The position numbers and the translations under genes are program-made. DNA of 60,380 nucleotides from Pseudobdellovibrionaceae bacterium. Lineage in GTDB: Bacteria; Bdellovibrionota; Bdellovibrionia; Bdellovibrionales; Bdellovibrionaceae. Where the stretch lies: contig JABWCN010000026.1 in the NCBI GenBank assembly GCA_013359135.1, positions 1-60,380 of the forward strand. The letters run 5' to 3'. Below, in pieces: positions 34,488 to 43,359 of this stretch. The notes beneath the pieces were generated by a model. It was not told where the DNA came from. It did no database searches and saw only the letters and a list, made by a program, of their open reading frames with translations. Position 1 is the stretch's first letter; each line of letters opens with the position of its first letter.

Positions 34488-35012
34488 ATGCATTTAATTA
34501 AAGTTCTTCTTGTAGATGATGAGTCTGATTTATTGGATATTTTGAAGGTTGATATAGAGTCATTGGGTTATGAAACACTTACTGCTAGTAATGGTCAGGA
34601 GGCTCTTGATATCATGAAAAAAGTCAAAGAGGGTACTCTTTGGGTTGATGCAGTTCTTTCTGATATAAATATGCCAGTGATGAATGGTTTGTTATTTTTA
34701 AAGGAGCTTCGAAATTTAGGTCTAGACATTCCTTTTGTCTTTTTTAGTGGTTATGGTGACAAAGAAAAGACTATCGAGGCTCTTCGCTTAGGAGCTTTGG
34801 ATTTTCTTGAGAAACCCTATGATCCAGATGTTTTGTTAGCCACTATGAAAAAAGCTGCAGAGTTAGGCTCGATGATGAAAGAGATCGAGGCTGAACTCAA
34901 TGATTTAGTTAAGAACAGTGGTATTGCTGAAGCTGAGGTCGAAAAGTTTAAAAAAGCTCAAAGAGAGATGTTGAAAATTAAAAAAATGAACGAAATCTAT
35001 GTTAAAAGATGA
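34488..35012 (+). CDS. Stand-alone response regulator with coiled-coil tail
   Basis: A 174-residue receiver-domain protein. The acidic pocket is DDES (about residues 10-13), the phospho-acceptor is the Asp of LSDINMPVMNG near residue 60, the conserved Ser lies in FFSGYGD and the Lys in LEKPYDPD near 108. Residues 128-172 form a charged helix, probably a coiled coil, and there is no DNA-binding domain. GAGG upstream supports the ATG. The recQ start codon lies 14 bases inside its 3' end, so the two are translationally coupled, an uncommon pairing. The partner kinase is not in the window. Confidence 0.88.
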   Translation: MHLIKVLLVDDESDLLDILKVDIESLGYETLTASNGQEALDIMKKVKEGTLWVDAVLSDINMPVMNGLLFLKELRNLGLDIPFVFFSGYGDKEKTIEALRLGALDFLEKPYDPDVLLATMKKAAELGSMMKEIEAELNDLVKNSGIAEAEVEKFKKAQREMLKIKKMNEIYVKR

Positions 35013-36462
35013 TCTTAATGAAATATTAAGGCAAAACTTTCCATATAAGAACTTTGTTCACTCTCAAGAAAAAATTATTACTGCTATTTACAAAAATAAA
35101 AATGTTTTAGGTCTAATGCCAACAGGTGCAGGTAAAAGTCTGTGCTATCAGTTTCCAGCCAAGATCTCAGAAAATTTGATTCTGGTGATTTCTCCGTTGA
35201 TTGCACTCATGCAAGATCAAACTGAGAAAGCCAAACAGTTAGGTATTAAAGCTACTTTCGTAAACTCTAGTCTTTCATCAGAGGAAAGAGTGAGAAGGTA
35301 TTCGCAGTTGGCAGAAAAAAAATATCAACTTTTATTTGTGACTCCCGAACGTTTCAGAAAAGCAGAGTTTATACAAGCCTTGAAGAAGAATAAAGTAGAG
35401 TTGCTAGTAGTTGATGAGGCTCACTGTATTAGTCAGTGGGGTCATGATTTTAGACCTGATTACTCTCAAATAGCTAGTTTCTCAAGAATGATTGGGTCTC
35501 CCAAAGTACTGGCTTTAACAGCAACAGCTACCTTAGAAACTCAAAAAGATATCTTAGAAAAATTGGAGATAAAAAATGATCATGAGCTGATTTGGGCAGG
35601 TATGGAGCGTGAGAATTTGAGTCTCCATTGTGAAGAAGCTTATGAGAATGAAGATAAAGTTAAACTGTTATTGGAGTACTTGAAACCTAATGAAGGATCG
35701 CAAATTGTTTATTTTTTGCTAATTGAAACCTTGCAGTTTTTTTCCAAGATATTGCAAAAACACAATATACAACACAAAGTGTATCATGGAGATTTAAAAG
35801 GAGATCAGCGGAAACAAAACTTAAAATTTTTTCAAAAAAATGAAAATGTATTAATGTTAGCAACGCCCGCTTTTGGTTTGGGAATAGATAAACCAAATAT
35901 TCGTCAAGTATTTCATGTGCAGTTACCAGGCTCTATAGAATCCTATTTTCAGGAGATAGGGCGTGCTGGAAGGGACGGAAAGCCAGCAAATACCTATTTG
36001 TTTTTTAGTGAGAACGATTTGCCTATTTCCATGGAGTTTATTAAATGGGCCTATCCAGAGAAAGCATTTTTACGAGCCTTTTTTGAATTATTAAAAAATA
36101 ATTTGCTAGCTTTTCAACAGCAAGGATTTGATTTTTTGAGAGAAAAGTTAAGCTTTAAGAATAAAAGAGATTTTAGAGTAGAGGCTAGCTATCAAATTCT
36201 ATCTCGTTGGGGTTGTGTAGAGTCTTTATCAGATATCAATGATTTACCAGCCGATAAAATCATTATCAGAGAACCAAATGAGGAAGATTTTGTTCTAGAG
36301 AATCAACAAGAACTATTTAAGTATCAGAATAAAAAACTTTTAGAAATGTATCAACTAGCTCAAAATCAAACGAAATGCCGAATGGGGCAAATTTACAAAT
36401 ATTTTGGTGGTGAGGAAATTATTTGTGGTCGATGTGATAATTGTATAGAAAGAAAAGGATGA
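34999..36462 (+). CDS. recQ: RecQ-family ATP-dependent DNA helicase, short form
   Basis: A 487-residue superfamily 2 DNA helicase acting in recombination and fork repair. Walker A is MPTGAGKS near residue 40, Walker B is the DEAH of VVDEAHCISQWGHDFR near 135, and motif VI is QEIGRAGRDG near 320. The zinc-binding cysteines close the protein (KCRMGQIYKYF then CGRCDNC). E. coli RecQ has about 610 residues; here the winged-helix and HRDC domains are missing. The start lies within the response-regulator gene and the stop overlaps aat by four bases. Confidence 0.92.
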   Translation: MLKDDLNEILRQNFPYKNFVHSQEKIITAIYKNKNVLGLMPTGAGKSLCYQFPAKISENLILVISPLIALMQDQTEKAKQLGIKATFVNSSLSSEERVRRYSQLAEKKYQLLFVTPERFRKAEFIQALKKNKVELLVVDEAHCISQWGHDFRPDYSQIASFSRMIGSPKVLALTATATLETQKDILEKLEIKNDHELIWAGMERENLSLHCEEAYENEDKVKLLLEYLKPNEGSQIVYFLLIETLQFFSKILQKHNIQHKVYHGDLKGDQRKQNLKFFQKNENVLMLATPAFGLGIDKPNIRQVFHVQLPGSIESYFQEIGRAGRDGKPANTYLFFSENDLPISMEFIKWAYPEKAFLRAFFELLKNNLLAFQQQGFDFLREKLSFKNKRDFRVEASYQILSRWGCVESLSDINDLPADKIIIREPNEEDFVLENQQELFKYQNKKLLEMYQLAQNQTKCRMGQIYKYFGGEEIICGRCDNCIERKG

Positions 36463-37100
36463 ACTTCTCCTCAAGTCTGGATTTTCCTGATATTCCCTAT
36501 GAAGCAAGCTACGAAGATATTGTGGCTATTGGTGGAAAGCTTGATGTTGGTACGCTCTATGCTGCGTATTCTCGTGGTATTTTTCCTTGGCCTCAAGAAG
36601 GAGCTCCATTACTTTGGTTTTTCCCAGAGAGACGAGGGGTGCTTGACTTCAAAGAGTTACATATTCCAGCAAGTTTAGTTAAATTTATCAAAAAAAACAG
36701 TTACCGCTTTGAGTTCACAAGAAACAAAGCTTTTCCTCAAGTTATTGAAGAATGTCAAAAGCAAAAGAGAACGAATCAGCCAGGAACTTGGATTATTCCT
36801 AGTTTAAAGAAAGCCTATATTTCATTTCATCAAGCTGGTTTTGTGCACTCGGTTGAGTGTTGGGAAAATAAAGTCTTGGTTGGTGGAGTCTATGGAGTTT
36901 TAATTAACGGTGTTTTTAGTGGCGAAAGTATGTTTCATAAAGTTTCAAACTCTAGCAAACTTAGTTTGCTATATTTAGTTGAATGGCTAAAGCAACAAAA
37001 TATACAATGGATGGACACTCAAATGGTGACTCCGGTTTTGGAGTCTTTTGGTGGAAAGTATATTTCTGACAAAGATTATTTTAAAAGACTCTCAAGGTGA
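36459..37100 (+). CDS. aat: Leucyl/phenylalanyl-tRNA-protein transferase
   Basis: Aat transfers Leu or Phe from tRNA to proteins with N-terminal Arg or Lys and so marks them for ClpAP/ClpS (N-end rule). The 213-residue protein shows SRGIFPWPQEGAPLLWFFPERRGVL near residue 40, the ISFHQAGFVHSVECWE segment near 130, GGVYGV and GESMFH near 160, and a C-terminal DTQMVTPVLESFGGKYI. The ATG at 36459 overlaps the recQ stop as ATGA; a TTG 18 bases upstream is less likely. Confidence 0.94.
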   Translation: MNFSSSLDFPDIPYEASYEDIVAIGGKLDVGTLYAAYSRGIFPWPQEGAPLLWFFPERRGVLDFKELHIPASLVKFIKKNSYRFEFTRNKAFPQVIEECQKQKRTNQPGTWIIPSLKKAYISFHQAGFVHSVECWENKVLVGGVYGVLINGVFSGESMFHKVSNSSKLSLLYLVEWLKQQNIQWMDTQMVTPVLESFGGKYISDKDYFKRLSR

Positions 37101-37109
37101 TAAATATTG

Positions 37110-37169
37110 AAGTGACGATATAAGTTTCATCTATATCATCACTTAACTGCAAACTCTTTGAGTTTTTTT
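37110..37169 (+). terminator. Tandem hairpins ending the response regulator-recQ-aat unit
   Basis: A 13-bp imperfect hairpin (37110-37122 with 37132-37144, one mismatch) is followed by a short stem AAACTC-TTT-GAGTTT (37151-37165) running into TTTT. The second has the form of an intrinsic terminator. The first may help, or act for the convergent lipoprotein gene. Confidence 0.6.
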
Positions 37170-37175
37170 AAATAC

Positions 37176-39074
37176 TTATTTTGAACTTCTTTTGATGAGT
37201 AAAACTTTTGATGTTCTGTTTTTTGGAAGCATTAAAAGTCCTTTAATTTGCCACTGACAGTCAGTTCTCTTAACATCACAAACCTCTTTAGTCTTTGGAT
37301 TTACCTTTTCAATAATTCCATCAAAGTTAAAGAAATAAACCTTTGGTGATGTGCCATTCACATCATTAGACATAAATATTTTTTGAGGAAAAGTGTCAGC
37401 TTTGTAATCCACAATCAGTTGAAGATCTAAATCACCGTAAGGAACATCTAATCTTTGAAAAAAACCTGTAATGAAGGGTTTATTACCAACAGTGAGTGCA
37501 GGAGTTAAAGTGATTTTGATATCAAAAGGTTTTACATCTTTTGTATCAACATCAACTATACCCTCATAAGTTCCTTGGATATTTTTATAAAGAGCCAGTA
37601 AATTTTGACTCATTTGATTTTCTAGGTTTTCAATTGTTTCAGTTTTGCGATCGTATTGCTTTAGAGACACAGTTCCAACAGTTCCATTTTTAGAAATCAC
37701 TTCGGCTTCAAAAGTGGCATTTGTGGTGTTGAAGTTACCTCTGAGGGCTGAAATTTCTAAATTAGAATTTACTGGATTAAAAACCACTAGATTAAACTTT
37801 TCTGGATTTGCTAAATCATTGTAACTTACAGAATAAATTGATCCTGTATTGTAAATATCTGACCTGAATAGATAAGCTTTAAGAGCAGGACGTCTGATCA
37901 GTTGTCCATTAACATCTTTACCGCCATCTTCTTCTTGGGTAAAAATGATCATCTCCATAGGTATTTTAGATTGGTTAGCAGAGTTTTTAAAGGTAAGTGA
38001 ACCTTTGTACTTTCCTATAACAGCTGAGTTTTCTGCTAAGCTAATATCTGATTTTCTGACAAATTGAGTGTTAGCTCGTAGATTTTTAGAAATAACCGAT
38101 TCTCCTTTAAGAACTGTTTGGCAGTTTCCAGAGACACAATTTTCATCGAAGATGACATTCCCAATAAACCTAAAGCCGAGAGAAGAGTCGCTAACCAGAC
38201 TGATTTGAGCTGGATAGCGATCAGTTCTGTAGTCAACTACTAAATCTTGATTCGATGAAGAAACGGGAAATAAATCAAGGCGTTCTAAATTGGCTTTCAA
38301 TGTAGGTTTTCCGTCTTTTTCAATTGTAGCTCTGATAATGATTCTGGCTAAGATTGGATTTAATGCTGAAGGACTGGCTTTGATATATCCTTCATAAGTT
38401 CCTTCAACTTTTCTATAGATATTAAGTACTTTTTCATTTAATGAAGAACGAGCTCCTAGGCTAGTGGTTTCGACATTTTTATCAACAAGTTTTAACGTAA
38501 GTTTGCCAATTTTTCCGTTATTATTTTGAGAGATAACATCAGCAGTGATGGTATCATTGCTAATGTTGCCAGAGATTGAACTTGCTTCAATCTCAGTGGA
38601 AATAGATGACTTTTCATTGATAAGTTTTGGATTTGTTAAAAATAAATTATTTCCATTAGGGTCTGCATAATATTTGTAATCCACTTTAAACGCGATACCT
38701 AAATTGGGTTCATCAGCCCTTTTGTAATAGGCGACCAAGACAGGTATCGTTTGAGGTAAACCATCTACGTCAACTCCAACAGTTTCTTGTTCCAAAGAAA
38801 GGGTGAGTGAGACTTCAGCATTGTTATCTTTTGGACGATCGTAAAATTCTAATTTACCTTCATATTTTCCCTCTATAGGTTTTAAATTTTGAGTCAGTCT
38901 TTGACTATCTTTTTCTCTTTGTCTAGCTCTGTCCTCAGTGGGATTATTTTTATCGAAGGAGCAAGCGTTTACAAAAAAGAGTGAGCTTAGTGTCAAAAAA
39001 ACTAAAAGATTTGATTTTGAAATCAAGTCTTGTCCTCTGAGAAAATTTAAAAGGCTTTTTAAAAATAATTTCAT
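37176..39074 (-). CDS. Internally duplicated lipoprotein of a TolC-linked cluster
   Basis: A 632-residue protein with a long basic N-terminus, a hydrophobic segment and a lipobox-like VNAC (Cys38). The mature part is two related halves (about 69-343 and 354-632). Each half has two G-K/T-Y-x-G modules, starting near residues 69, 225, 354 and 501 (GKYEGKLEF, GTYEGYIKA, GKYKGSLTF, GTYEGIVDV). Shared phrases such as LVVDYRTDRYPAQI and LIVDYKADTFPQKI confirm the repeat. All-beta architecture is likely. AAAGGA precedes the start and it lies 17 bases after the TolC-like gene, as the last gene of the cluster. Function unknown. Confidence 0.75.
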   Translation of the reverse strand: MKLFLKSLLNFLRGQDLISKSNLLVFLTLSSLFFVNACSFDKNNPTEDRARQREKDSQRLTQNLKPIEGKYEGKLEFYDRPKDNNAEVSLTLSLEQETVGVDVDGLPQTIPVLVAYYKRADEPNLGIAFKVDYKYYADPNGNNLFLTNPKLINEKSSISTEIEASSISGNISNDTITADVISQNNNGKIGKLTLKLVDKNVETTSLGARSSLNEKVLNIYRKVEGTYEGYIKASPSALNPILARIIIRATIEKDGKPTLKANLERLDLFPVSSSNQDLVVDYRTDRYPAQISLVSDSSLGFRFIGNVIFDENCVSGNCQTVLKGESVISKNLRANTQFVRKSDISLAENSAVIGKYKGSLTFKNSANQSKIPMEMIIFTQEEDGGKDVNGQLIRRPALKAYLFRSDIYNTGSIYSVSYNDLANPEKFNLVVFNPVNSNLEISALRGNFNTTNATFEAEVISKNGTVGTVSLKQYDRKTETIENLENQMSQNLLALYKNIQGTYEGIVDVDTKDVKPFDIKITLTPALTVGNKPFITGFFQRLDVPYGDLDLQLIVDYKADTFPQKIFMSNDVNGTSPKVYFFNFDGIIEKVNPKTKEVCDVKRTDCQWQIKGLLMLPKNRTSKVLLIKRSSK

Positions 39075-39091
39075 AATTTTTCCTTTTGGTA

Positions 39092-40540
39092 TTAATCCTT
39101 TATAAGTTCATCGCGTAAAGCAATGTATTCGTTAATAGCGATGAAGTAGTCTCCTACAGCTCGAGAGTATGAAACTTCCATCGAGAAGTAGTTATTCATG
39201 GCATCGATCAGACTTCTAATATCAGTTCTACCTTGTTGATAAGAGCGATTAAGTTCAGTCATTGCTCTTTCTCTGTATTCTTTTTGTTTTTTAATGGAGT
39301 CAACAAGTTGCAAAGTAACTTGAGATTTACGATAGGCTTGTATTTGTTTGTCTTCAAATTCTTTTAACATTCGTTGTAGTTTAGCTTTTTCCAAGTCAAG
39401 TGCCGCTTTTTTATTTAAGTACTCAGCTTCGTGGACATCAGAACCAAAAGTATGCGAGAACTTAATTCCTACATAAGCTTTGGGATTTTTTCCTCTAGAA
39501 AGTTCGTTAAAAGAATCAGTGCTTGTTTCGTCAAGTCCCGTAGCTGACAGTTTACCAACAAGATTTAAGTTAGGTTTATTTCTAGAAGTAACTTCTTCAA
39601 GTTGATCTTGGGCAATGGTGACTTTAAGCTCTTGAGATTGAATGAGTCTTGTTTGTCTTGGGTCCATTTTTTTGAATTCAGGAAGAACGGGGAGTGACTT
39701 AGGAATTTCGAAATTTAATTCAGAATTAGTTTCTAAATTAAGAAAAGTAATTAAATTTTCTGATTGTTTTAAAAAATCTTGTGAAGTGTTTTTTACGCTT
39801 TGCTCACGTGACTCAAACTCTGCAAGAATTTGATTTAGTTCACCAGGAGCTGTGTAACCCATGGAGTTTTTTTTCTGGATACTGCTCACAAGCTTTGAAT
39901 AACGATCTCGAGAGTTAATTGCTTCTTTAAGATTTTCCTGCGCAACATAAGAGTTCCAATACTGTCTTAGCCCGTCTAACACCACATTTTGTAAATCATC
40001 ACTACGTATAATTGTCTGAGCCTTGTATAAGTTGTCGGCAGAACGAACTTTAAGATAATCAGATTTTCCAAATGAGTTACCCCATAAAGATTGCTCTACG
40101 CTAACGCCCCATGAGTCTAAGGTGTATTGATTAGAAGTTGTTTGGGAAGTCAATGAAAAGGCATCTCCATCTTTTTTTTGAGAAGTACGTGCAATATCAA
40201 AATTCAGAACAGTACCTGTAAGTAAAGATTTAGAAATGCTACCAATAGTTTTATAACGCTCGTAACGGTAGTCACCAATCTGTGCTAAAGATTCTGTTTT
40301 ATCAATTTCATAACCAGATTCTAAGGCCCATTTCCAGTCGAAAGCACTTTTGATTTGATAAGGAGCAAGTTTGTTTTGTTCGTATTTCAAGTCCGTTTCT
40401 AAAACTTTAAATGACTTTTGCATAATCAATTCAGCCATTAGTTTTTGGGTCAAATGAATCTTAGTGCCAGCTGATAAAACAACTGGTGATAGTAACATAA
40501 ATATTAAAAAACTTTTAGTAAAAAAGATTTTATTTACCAT
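39092..40540 (-). CDS. TolC-family outer membrane channel
   Basis: A 482-residue outer-membrane efflux protein with a signal peptide (about 1-23). The two long helical repeat regions typical of TolC/OEP proteins are visible, for example the alternating segments ending ALDLEKAKLQRMLKEFEDKQ and the C-terminal SYQQGRTDIRSLIDAMNNYF repeat. Such proteins form trimeric channels across the outer membrane and periplasm. Its partners normally include a periplasmic adaptor and an inner-membrane pump; neither is encoded nearby. It overlaps the upstream barrel gene by seven bases, so the two are co-translated. Confidence 0.85.
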   Translation of the reverse strand: MVNKIFFTKSFLIFMLLSPVVLSAGTKIHLTQKLMAELIMQKSFKVLETDLKYEQNKLAPYQIKSAFDWKWALESGYEIDKTESLAQIGDYRYERYKTIGSISKSLLTGTVLNFDIARTSQKKDGDAFSLTSQTTSNQYTLDSWGVSVEQSLWGNSFGKSDYLKVRSADNLYKAQTIIRSDDLQNVVLDGLRQYWNSYVAQENLKEAINSRDRYSKLVSSIQKKNSMGYTAPGELNQILAEFESREQSVKNTSQDFLKQSENLITFLNLETNSELNFEIPKSLPVLPEFKKMDPRQTRLIQSQELKVTIAQDQLEEVTSRNKPNLNLVGKLSATGLDETSTDSFNELSRGKNPKAYVGIKFSHTFGSDVHEAEYLNKKAALDLEKAKLQRMLKEFEDKQIQAYRKSQVTLQLVDSIKKQKEYRERAMTELNRSYQQGRTDIRSLIDAMNNYFSMEVSYSRAVGDYFIAINEYIALRDELIKD

Positions 40541-41382
40541 AAGTAGCTTGCTCCAAGAGTAAATGTGATTGGTGATAATTCTATGGAAGAAGGAGTTAAA
40601 AAAGATCTTCTGTGGTAAATCTCGGTAACTAGAGCTAGCTTCTCATTTAATTGATTCTCTAAAGACAAACCAGCTCCTATCATATTGGCTCTTTCAAAGG
40701 CATTAGCAAGTCCATTATCAGGACTTGTTAATTGAGCTTGTAATTGTCCCAATAAAACAGCCATTGAGATGTTCAATGCTTTTTGTTGGTAGATTGATTT
40801 TTTTCCACCCAAATAAATTTGGTATTGAGTTAGAAGCAATTTTTCTACATTAGAGTTTGTCGCTGTGGTTTGCTGAAATCCTAAGTTTATAGAAAGTGAA
40901 TCTAGGTATCTAACTTCTGCAAGTGATACGCTACCACCTAATATATAAAAAATATTTTTACTATCTTGTGCTAAATTAACTGTAGTGTTTTTTTTACTAA
41001 GTAGCAGTCCTTTGTTATTTTGAATTTGAACAAATACGTGGGAGCCCCATTTTTTTGCGTGATCATCGTCAGCTTTAGTTGTCGAGCTTACATTCAAAAT
41101 TCCATTATCATTGTTAGTCGTCCTAGCTGATTCATCAATGTACTTTTTTTCATCTTGGTTTTTCTTAGATGAGAGTGCTGTTTTATTTTTAGATACTTTA
41201 CTTTTTGATGTTGAAAGTGGTACTCGACTTTCATTAATCTCTGCATTCGCTTGATTAATTAAGTCTTGATTTGAATTTTGATTTTTTGACTTCTGAGAGT
41301 CTTTAGCTTCAGAAAGTGAAGAAAAACTAAACACAAAAAAAGCCATTGTTAGCAAGGTATAATTTTTCATCGATAAAAGCAT
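40534..41382 (-). CDS. Predicted outer-membrane beta-barrel protein
   Basis: A 282-residue exported protein. The ATG at 41382 has AGGAGA six bases upstream and gives a signal peptide (about 1-25, ending SLSEA). Residues 26-120 are a polar, Ser/Lys/Asn-rich linker. The remaining 160 residues alternate like beta strands (HVFVQIQNNKGLLL, RYLDSLSINLGFQQ, LTEIYHRRSFL) and the protein ends in a strand with terminal aromatic residue (GASYLW), typical of outer-membrane barrels. It lies between the propeller-like gene and the TolC-like gene with almost no spacing. Family unknown. Confidence 0.68.
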   Translation of the reverse strand: MLLSMKNYTLLTMAFFVFSFSSLSEAKDSQKSKNQNSNQDLINQANAEINESRVPLSTSKSKVSKNKTALSSKKNQDEKKYIDESARTTNNDNGILNVSSTTKADDDHAKKWGSHVFVQIQNNKGLLLSKKNTTVNLAQDSKNIFYILGGSVSLAEVRYLDSLSINLGFQQTTATNSNVEKLLLTQYQIYLGGKKSIYQQKALNISMAVLLGQLQAQLTSPDNGLANAFERANMIGAGLSLENQLNEKLALVTEIYHRRSFLTPSSIELSPITFTLGASYLW

Positions 41383-41392
41383 TATGAATCTC

Positions 41393-42568
41393 CTAAAACT
41401 TATTATAAAATCCCTTAGATGAACCGCTGACTGTCGTAGCACTTGGATTAAAGCATTTAACTGATTTCAGGGAAAGTTTAAAATAGAACCATTGCTTCAA
41501 AACAAAATTATATTTTATAATACCTCCAATGTCTCCTAAGCTATAAATGATTTCCCCCTGGTTCCAAATTGGATTATTGAGTAGTTGCTCTTGGGTGTTG
41601 CCAAGTTTTTTTACAAGTTCTGTCATCAGTGGTGAGTATTTGATTTTTTGAGTTACAGTATTTTTTGCAATATCATACGTGTTCAATTGAGCCTCTATAA
41701 CTCCAATAGTGACCTTGTTTGAAATCATTTTTCTTTCTGAGGTAAAGAAAATATAATTATTAACCATTAAAAAATTGGCATAAGTTGCTACGCTTGAGTC
41801 CAATTCAAGAAGTAATTTTGAACCTTGAGAAGAGAAACTAAGTACTCGATAAATTTTTTTATCATTTTCTACTGTTACTGTGTTTACAAAATAAAGTTCA
41901 TTTTTGTAAGAGCCTAAAACGTACACATCATCTTTCAAGTTTAGCAGTTTTGACTCTTCTGTTTTTAAACTGTAAATATAAAGATATGTTTTTTCTTTGT
42001 CTTTGTATGTCCAAGTGGCAAAGGTATCACTTATTTTTGGATCTTGGAAGGGCACAACATGGTTCCACTGACCAACAACGTCGTTGTCTTTGATGCGAAT
42101 AAGTTTCCAAAGGCCTGCTTCGTTGCTTGGGTAAAGTAGGCGGTCTTTATCTGCATAAAACAAACTAGATGCATAGCTGCCAGAAGTTGTTTTCATATTT
42201 TTATAATACAGAGGAATCGAGTTGATAAAGATTGTTCTTGAGATTTTTAATGAGTTATTAACTTCAACTCTATAAACTCCAAGATTACCTTTAGAGTCCT
42301 CTGCCGCAACAAAAATAATAATTAAATCATCATTAGAATAAAAAATTTTTTGAGAGATAATATTCTTAAAAGGCTCGTTGGTTGTATCTTTCAATTTGTA
42401 GTTAAATAACAAACCAAGCTCGCTTGAGTCACTAGTGGGGAATTGCATGTAAGCAGAGTTAATTTTTTCACTTTCACAAGCAAGTCTGAGTGTGGGGGGC
42501 ATATTTTGGGCAGAAAGAATTTGTGAAGTAAACAATAAATAACAAAGGATTAATGTAAATGTTTTCAT
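41393..42568 (-). CDS. Secreted propeller-like protein, first gene of the TolC cluster
   Basis: A 391-residue protein with a signal peptide (1-20, ILSAQ). The mature part is a series of short beta-type repeats with aromatic endings (LLYPSNEAGLWKLIRI, FATWTYKDKEKTYLYIYSL, VLGSYKNELYFVNTV, NPIWNQGEIIYSLGD), which resembles a six- or seven-bladed propeller; this is inference. Ten bases separate it from the barrel gene. A 6-bp hairpin touches its start codon. The PilZ gene lies just upstream on the same strand. Confidence 0.68.
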   Translation of the reverse strand: MKTFTLILCYLLFTSQILSAQNMPPTLRLACESEKINSAYMQFPTSDSSELGLLFNYKLKDTTNEPFKNIISQKIFYSNDDLIIIFVAAEDSKGNLGVYRVEVNNSLKISRTIFINSIPLYYKNMKTTSGSYASSLFYADKDRLLYPSNEAGLWKLIRIKDNDVVGQWNHVVPFQDPKISDTFATWTYKDKEKTYLYIYSLKTEESKLLNLKDDVYVLGSYKNELYFVNTVTVENDKKIYRVLSFSSQGSKLLLELDSSVATYANFLMVNNYIFFTSERKMISNKVTIGVIEAQLNTYDIAKNTVTQKIKYSPLMTELVKKLGNTQEQLLNNPIWNQGEIIYSLGDIGGIIKYNFVLKQWFYFKLSLKSVKCFNPSATTVSGSSKGFYNKF

Positions 42569-42592
42569 GCCTCTTTAAGTATCACTAGAGGC
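42569..42592 (-). promoter_or_regulatory. Short hairpin directly before the propeller-like gene
   Basis: On the minus strand GCCTCT and AGAGGC form a 6-bp stem with a 12-base loop, ending at the base before the ATG. The AGAGG in the stem is the only Shine-Dalgarno-like sequence, though it is very close to the start. It may restrict translation. Confidence 0.35.
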
Positions 42593-42618
42593 TTTTTTGT
42601 CAAGGCTCGTCAAAAAGG

Positions 42619-43269
42619 CTATTTGAAAAATAGTTGCTGAAATGCATTAAAGACACCTTCGTAGCTATTATTGACAAAGGAAAACATAAGCCATAGCCAG
42701 AGGGTAAGTAATACACTCATGATTGAAATTTTTTTAAAAATATTCCAAGTAAATTGTTCATGCTGAGAGAGCTCGTTGTCATAGTCAGTTTCTGGTTTAA
42801 TTTTTTTGCTGAGTCCTTGAGCCAAGACAATCCTGTGGGCCATTTCTAATTTATAAAAATGAACTGCCACCAAAATTTTACTTTTTTTTATTGGTTCTAA
42901 TCGCGTTACTATGGCATGACAAGCCATCTGCTGTGAGCCAGGAACTACAAATTGAATTTTGATAACTTCTCCCAGAACGGGACATAAATCCTCTGGAGCG
43001 GTGAATGAAAGACCTGTAAGAGAGACATTTTTAATTTCAGTGTCTTCTTCCCAGGGGATTTTATTGGGTCCTGCAACGCGAATTAAACTTTCGTCCTCTG
43101 TGTTCAGAAAGTATCTAGGGGAACGAGCATGGAATCGAGCTAATCCTTGAGTCATACTGGACTTTTCGGAAGTAATTACTAAAGCTAAAGGGTTAGAAGG
43201 AAAAAACTTTTCCTTATTGGGGTGGCGAAGTCCATGTTCGAACGCGCCAAGGCAATAAAGAATAGCCAA
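42619..43269 (-). CDS. PilZ-domain protein with C-terminal membrane helix
   Basis: A probable cyclic-di-GMP effector of up to 216 residues. The PilZ nucleotide motifs are both visible: RxxxR as RFHAR near residue 45 and (D/N)xSxxG as NVSLTG near 82. The rest of the barrel follows (VIKIQFVVPGSQQMACHAIVTRL). A hydrophobic helix near 183-201 (SIMSVLLTLWLWLMFSFV) anchors the C-terminus. The start is uncertain: the TTG at 43269 gives the longest frame, while an ATG at 43155 would begin six residues before the RxxxR motif. It lies 50 bases upstream of the TolC cluster, which suggests control by cyclic-di-GMP. Confidence 0.78.
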   Translation of the reverse strand: MAILYCLGAFEHGLRHPNKEKFFPSNPLALVITSEKSSMTQGLARFHARSPRYFLNTEDESLIRVAGPNKIPWEEDTEIKNVSLTGLSFTAPEDLCPVLGEVIKIQFVVPGSQQMACHAIVTRLEPIKKSKILVAVHFYKLEMAHRIVLAQGLSKKIKPETDYDNELSQHEQFTWNIFKKISIMSVLLTLWLWLMFSFVNNSYEGVFNAFQQLFFK

Positions 43270-43359
43270 CTTTTGTCTAGGTAGAGTTTTTCCCCTTCTA
43301 TACTTAACTCCAAGTAAAGGCTATAGTTTATTAAATTTTGTCTTAGCCAAGGATTTTAC

